Of a stretch of DNA of 64,000 nucleotides, positions 60,352 to 64,000 are shown piece by piece; positions within the stretch are counted from its first letter, which is position 1, and the number at the start of each line of letters is the position of its first letter. The translations under genes and the position numbers were made by a program. The notes below the pieces were generated by a model. That model made no database searches. It saw nothing but the letters and a program-made list of their open reading frames with translations, and was not told where the DNA came from. The stretch comes from Mesorhizobium sp. M1B.F.Ca.ET.045.04.1.1 (GTDB lineage: Bacteria; Pseudomonadota; Alphaproteobacteria; Rhizobiales; Rhizobiaceae): the NCBI RefSeq assembly GCF_003952465.1, contig NZ_CP034448.1, positions 5,743,001 through 5,807,000 of the forward strand. Direction: 5' to 3'.

Positions 60352-61251
60352 ATGAACGAAACGGAAGCCAGCCTGGTTTTCGATGCGCGCGACGTGGTCG
60401 GCGAGAGCCTGGTGTGGGACGAGCGCCGCGAAAGGCTGGTCTGGGTCGACATCATCGGCCGCAGGATCCATCGGCTGGACCCGCTGACCGGAGCGCATGA
60501 GAGCTGGCCGACGGGCGACCTCGTCACCTCGGTCGGCCTGCGCGCCAACGGCGGCGCCATCGTCGGCCTGCGCAAGGAGATCGCGCTATGGGATTTCGGC
60601 GGGCCGTTCCGGACGCTCGCGACGATCGAGGCCGACCGGCCGGAAACGCGGCTCAACGAGGGCGTCGTCGCGCCGGACGGCTCGTTCTGGGTCGGAACGA
60701 TGGCCAACAATATCGGGCCGGACGACGCGCCGGTGGCAATCACGAGCGATGAGGGCCAGCTCTACCGGGTCGGTCCGGACGGCGATGTGCAGAGGCTGAG
60801 CGAAGACCGGTTCGGCATCACCAACACGATGGTGTGGCTAACGGACGGTCGCTTCATCACCGCCGACACGACGAAGAACGCGCTCTTGAGCTATGGCTGG
60901 GACAAGAAGGCGGGGCGGCTCGGCGAGCGCCTCCCCTTCTTTACCGATTTCGAGCGCGGCCTGCCGGACGGCTCCTGCATGGACGCCCAGGGCCATGTCT
61001 GGAACTGCCGGGTGGTCGGCGGAAGCTGCCTCGTCCGCATCGCGCCCGACGGCAGGCTGGACCGGATCGTCGAGCTGCCCTGCAGCTGGCCGACGAGTTG
61101 CGCCTTCGGCGGCCCCGGCCTCGACACGCTATTCGTCACCTCCGCGCGCTTCACGATGGGCGCGGAGCATCTTGCAGCCAGCCCCTTCGAGGGCGGCCTG
61201 TTCGCGCTTCGGCCGGGCGTGCGGGGAATAGCAGGCAACCGCTTCGGATAA
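60352..61251 (+). CDS. SMP-30/gluconolaconase family lactonase
   Basis: A 299-aa beta-propeller protein. Metal ligands are seen as VGESLVWDERRERLVWVDI (Glu), TRLNEGVVAPDGSFWVGTM (Asn/Asp) and RGLPDGSCMDAQGHVWNC (Asp). These enzymes open sugar lactones to aldonic acids. A GGGGGAGG site precedes ATG 60352. It is divergent from the regulator, and its likely substrate is the product of the SDR dehydrogenase. Confidence 0.9.
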   Translation: MNETEASLVFDARDVVGESLVWDERRERLVWVDIIGRRIHRLDPLTGAHESWPTGDLVTSVGLRANGGAIVGLRKEIALWDFGGPFRTLATIEADRPETRLNEGVVAPDGSFWVGTMANNIGPDDAPVAITSDEGQLYRVGPDGDVQRLSEDRFGITNTMVWLTDGRFITADTTKNALLSYGWDKKAGRLGERLPFFTDFERGLPDGSCMDAQGHVWNCRVVGGSCLVRIAPDGRLDRIVELPCSWPTSCAFGGPGLDTLFVTSARFTMGAEHLAASPFEGGLFALRPGVRGIAGNRFG

Positions 61252-61403
61252 TCTCCCCCCTCGAGGGGGAGATGGCCGCGAAGCGGCCGAGGGGGTCGGT
61301 CCGACTGGGCTCGACATGCTTCTGCCGATTGAGGTCGGCGCTCCACGCGAGGCGACCCCCTCTGTCGCGTTTGGCGACATCTCCCCCTCGAGGGGGGAGA
61401 TCG
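61252..61403. repeat. Intergenic palindromic repeat unit
   Basis: Left hairpin ctcccccctcgagggggaga with a ggccgcgaagcggccgaggg core; right gtcgcgtttggcgacatctc with ctcgaggggggagatcgg. Inverted ends. Confidence 0.72.
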
Positions 61404-61498
61404 GCGGCGCTATCGCAAAAAATCTTCTACTCACTGTCGGGCTGGCCAAACCTCGTCCGTCATAGGAGCATAGACCGGCAATCAACAGGAGAAACGAC

Positions 61499-61942
61499 AT
61501 GCCCAGCACTGTCCGCCTGCATCGCGTGCTCGCTACCAAGCCCGAGAAGGTCTACCGCGCCTTCATCGAGGCGGACGCGCTGGCGAAGTGGCTTCCGCCG
61601 AACGGCTTCACCTGCACCGTCCATCACTTCGAGGCAAAGGTCGGCGGCAACTTCAAAATGTCCTTCCGCAACTTCACCACGGGCGACAGCCATTCCTTCG
61701 GCGGCGATTACGTCGAGCTCGTCCCGGGTGAGCTCGTACGTTACACGGACAAGTTCGACGATCCCAACCTGCCCGGCGAGATGCAGGTGACGGTGACCTT
61801 GAAGAAGGTTTCCGTCGGCACGGAGATGGAGATCACCCAGGCCGGCATTCCGGACGCCATTCCGGCCGAGGCCTGCTATCTCGGCTGGCAGGAGTCGCTC
61901 AAGAACCTGGCAAGGCTCGTCGAGCCCGAGATCAATCAGTAA
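61499..61942 (+). CDS. SRPBCC (AHSA1-type) protein
   Basis: A 147-aa protein of the START-like fold. VRLHRVLATKPEKVYRAFIE and DALAKWLPPNGFTCTVHHFE are the first strand and helix, GGDYVELVPGELVRYTDKFD the central sheet, and CYLGWQESLKNLARLVEPEI the closing long helix. Such proteins bind hydrophobic ligands in a pocket; some are chaperone activators. Role unknown. A terminator follows. Confidence 0.88.
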   Translation: MPSTVRLHRVLATKPEKVYRAFIEADALAKWLPPNGFTCTVHHFEAKVGGNFKMSFRNFTTGDSHSFGGDYVELVPGELVRYTDKFDDPNLPGEMQVTVTLKKVSVGTEMEITQAGIPDAIPAEACYLGWQESLKNLARLVEPEINQ

Positions 61943-62026
61943 AGGTTTCATCCACCTGTCATAATGGTGGTGCAAATTGGTAGCCGCCGAACGAAGGATC
62001 CTCGCTCGGCGTCCCATAACCTCTCC

Positions 62027-62054
62027 GCCCGGCTTGCGACCGGGCTTTCTTTTT
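62027..62054 (+). terminator. Terminator after the SRPBCC gene
   Basis: GCCCGG-CTTGCGA-CCGGGC stem-loop followed by TTTCTTTTT. Confidence 0.75.
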
Positions 62055-62143
62055 CTGGAACAGTTCCAGGAAAGTTGTGAAGCGGTTTTCGTCGTTTCCG
62101 AAAGACAGATCGGTCTGGCGTTTCACCGAAACGCCACACCGAT

Positions 62144-62347
62144 CTAGGCTTCAGCCGCTGCCAGCTTGGACCGGATAGTGCCGATGGCGTTCACGATGGC
62201 CTCGGCGGCGTGTCTGTCCAGAGCGATATCCAACAGGCCTTCCGTTGTCCGGATCGAGAGGATGCCGATAGCGCCCTTTTCATCCGTGGCCGTGCCAACG
62301 TGGATTTCGGTCGGTACAAAAGGCCGCGCCTTGTCCGTACGCTTCAT
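62144..62347 (-). CDS. Small hypothetical protein
   Basis: A 67-aa protein: two short strands (TEIHVGTATDEKGAIGILSI) and a C-terminal helix (HAAEAIVNAIGTIRSKLAAA). No known domain seen. Confidence 0.55.
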   Translation of the reverse strand: MKRTDKARPFVPTEIHVGTATDEKGAIGILSIRTTEGLLDIALDRHAAEAIVNAIGTIRSKLAAAEA

Positions 62348-62528
62348 CGTTCACCTATGTTGATGGGCGACAATCGCACAATTTCAGCCACGTGTTCAAG
62401 CGCGCTCAGGTGGTATCGGCCCGGTGCCGCTCCACCCGATCAAGGCATCACAGCGCTTGGATCTGGACAGGTGCCTGGTCGCTGACTTAGCTCTCCGTAC
62501 GGCCACCAATCAGCGGGAGAGCAAATCG

Positions 62529-62822
62529 GTGAAGGGATATTGGCTAATCATCGGGACTGCGATTTCGGACCAGGAAGCGCAGGCCGAATATGGCCGGTTG
62601 TGGAAGCCGATCGGCGAAAAATATCAGGCGCGCAGCAACCCATCGAAAGAACCGCCGCTGCTGATGGAAGCGCGTGATGCGCAACGCTTGATCGTTGTCG
62701 AATTCCCGTCATTGGAGATCGCCAAAGCGTGCTACAGCGACCCGGCCTACGGCGAAGCGATGCGGTTTGCGCTCCAAGCATCAAAACGCGTGCTCGTCAT
62801 CTTCGAAGGGGACCTCGGGTAA
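62529..62822 (+). CDS. DUF1330-like (ferredoxin-fold) protein
   Basis: A 97-aa protein from GTG 62529. KGYWLIIGTAISDQEAQAEY, then LWKPIGEKYQAR and AQRLIVVEFPSLEIAKACYS plus the closing SKRVLVIFEGD strand match DUF1330, a dimeric alpha/beta-barrel group related to YciI and EthD. Function unknown. Confidence 0.8.
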   Translation: MKGYWLIIGTAISDQEAQAEYGRLWKPIGEKYQARSNPSKEPPLLMEARDAQRLIVVEFPSLEIAKACYSDPAYGEAMRFALQASKRVLVIFEGDLG

Positions 62823-62971
62823 GAGACGGACTAGTCGCCGACGTTGGGCTCGAGAGCACGCCGCGACGGAGCCATTAGGCTTCCGCGTTTCCACCGCTTG
62901 CCAGAATAGCCGCGCTGGGCTGGATTGGGCCAAGCTCGAATGCACCGGGTGCAAAGGCGGAGGGGACTGCG

Positions 62972-64000
62972 ATGGAGTTGCAGGCATCGTCGCAAGCTGA
63001 CGAGACGGTCGAGCATTACGATCTCGGTCTTTGCCTATCGGGCGGCGGCTACCGCGCCATGCTGTTCCATGCCGGCGTGCTTTGCCGGCTGAACGAGGCC
63101 GGCCTGCTTTCGAAAATCGACATGGTGAGCTCGGTCTCGGGCGGCTCGATCGCCGCCGGGCTGCTGGCCGTTCTCTGGCCGCGCCTCAGCTTCGTCAACG
63201 GCGTCGCCGTCAATTTCCGCGCGCTTTATCTGGAGCGGATCCTGGCTTTCTCGCAGGTCTTCCTCGACGCGCCCTCGATCCTCAAGGGCGTCTTCAACCC
63301 GTTTTCGAGCGCGGCGCGTGAAGTCGCCGCCTGCTACGAACGCCATCTGTTCGACGGATCGAGGCCGATGCTGAAAGGCCTGACCAGGCGGCCCTGGTTC
63401 GTCTTCTGCTCCAGCAATCTCAGTACCGGCTCGCTGTTTCGCATGTCCAACCGCTACATTGCCGATTACCGGATCGGCGTCGCCTACCGTGCCGACCTGC
63501 CGGTCGCGGCGGCGATCGCCGCCTCCTCGGCCTTCCCGCCATTCCTCTCCCCGCTGAGGCTCGACCTTAGGTCCTTCGAATGGAAGAACGACAAGCTCGA
63601 TGCGAGCGTCGGTCCGCCGGTGCCGGCCGGCCACGCGGTGCTCACCGATGGCGGCGTCTACGACAATCACGGCATCGAGCCGGCGCTGAAGCGCTGCCGC
63701 TGGCTCTTGGTAAGCGATGCCGGGGCGCCCTGGCAGGCGTCCAGGTCCGGCTACTGGAACTGGTTCACGCAGTTGAGGCGGGTGCTCGACACCACCGACA
63801 ACCAGGTGCGGTCGCTCAGGCGGCGCGATCTCGTCGCCCGCTTCCAGGCGGCCAAGGATGCCGAGCACCTGCCCAATGACGCGCCCCGCCCCGACTATGC
63901 CGCCACCCGCGGCGTCTACTGGTCGATCGCCACCAAGCCTGACGCCACCGAGCCGACCTTCGTACAGAGCGCCGCCACTGCGCCCGCCGATATCGGCACC
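62972..64000 (+). CDS. Patatin-like phospholipase, runs off the right edge
   Basis: 343 codons are visible without a stop. LGLCLSGGGYRAMLFHAGVL gives the oxyanion glycines, VSSVSGGSIAAGLLA the nucleophile Ser (G-x-S), and VLTDGGVYDNHGIEPAL the catalytic Asp (DGG). This is the Ser-Asp dyad of patatin-like lipases that release fatty acids from phospholipids. No signal peptide. ATG 62972 follows GGAGG. Confidence 0.9.
   Translation, partial: MELQASSQADETVEHYDLGLCLSGGGYRAMLFHAGVLCRLNEAGLLSKIDMVSSVSGGSIAAGLLAVLWPRLSFVNGVAVNFRALYLERILAFSQVFLDAPSILKGVFNPFSSAAREVAACYERHLFDGSRPMLKGLTRRPWFVFCSSNLSTGSLFRMSNRYIADYRIGVAYRADLPVAAAIAASSAFPPFLSPLRLDLRSFEWKNDKLDASVGPPVPAGHAVLTDGGVYDNHGIEPALKRCRWLLVSDAGAPWQASRSGYWNWFTQLRRVLDTTDNQVRSLRRRDLVARFQAAKDAEHLPNDAPRPDYAATRGVYWSIATKPDATEPTFVQSAATAPADIGT

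Overview
The window looks like a chromosomal segment of a Mesorhizobium-type alphaproteobacterium (Rhizobiales). The evidence is high G+C coding sequence, an HWE-family histidine kinase, an ExoX-like repressor, a DUF1127 gene, a GcrA-like regulator, a GTTC-N7-GTTC SOS box, and many copies of a palindromic intergenic repeat that reads 'ctccccc...gggggag' with a 'gtcgccttcggcgac' or 'tgtcctgccggaca' core. No rRNA, tRNA, CRISPR array or intact IS was seen.

Layout. 0-12 kb: the end of a two-component pair, a TetR regulator with a 20-bp perfect palindrome next to it, a coupled three-gene molybdenum aldehyde oxidoreductase operon (paoABC-like), an alcohol dehydrogenase with a divergent LysR gene, a coupled slipin/NfeD pair, and a DUF1127 gene with a terminator. 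12-21 kb: an OsmC / flavin monooxygenase / FAD oxidoreductase / MaoC operon, a PIN toxin-antitoxin pair whose toxin appears to start at ATT, a SARP-BTAD domain fused to an alpha/beta hydrolase, and an MFS pump divergent from a LysR gene. 21-32 kb: a frame-broken small exported protein, a 30-codon ORF that looks like a RiPP precursor, an unrecognised 310-aa protein, RidA-like and PhnA-like genes, an OafA/SGNH acyltransferase, a cupin, three tandem Tyr/His-rich exported proteins, DUF763, and an EVE-like/HNH nuclease.

32-41 kb is the most unusual part. A GcrA-like gene carries an in-frame copy of the intergenic repeat. A Cro-like gene and a CI/LexA-like S24 repressor diverge around an 80-bp control region with TCGTAC-N5-GTACGA operators. 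The same operator occurs as a pair about 5 kb away, on the promoter of a small gene at 39.7 kb. A protein with about 24 TPRs and its coupled partner lie between. I read this as a prophage-like or island-type switch with a remote target. A YadA-anchor-like gene and a second, truncated copy of its end follow.

41-53 kb: small exported, membrane and zinc-ribbon proteins (several shorter than 100 aa), an ExoX-like protein, an orphan set of four TadE/TadG-like proteins, two possible sRNAs with terminators, and an SOS-controlled dinB. A 220-bp MITE with 20-bp inverted ends and a TTGAG duplication is nested inside an intergenic repeat just after dinB.

53-62 kb is a sugar catabolic locus: aldose epimerase, SDR dehydrogenase, one-ATPase sugar ABC transporter, enolase-superfamily dehydratase and FadR-type GntR regulator on the minus strand, with an SMP-30 lactonase divergent from them across a candidate GntR operator. 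Together they fit a non-phosphorylative route: uptake, anomer conversion, oxidation to lactone, lactone opening, dehydration. The window ends inside a patatin-like phospholipase gene.
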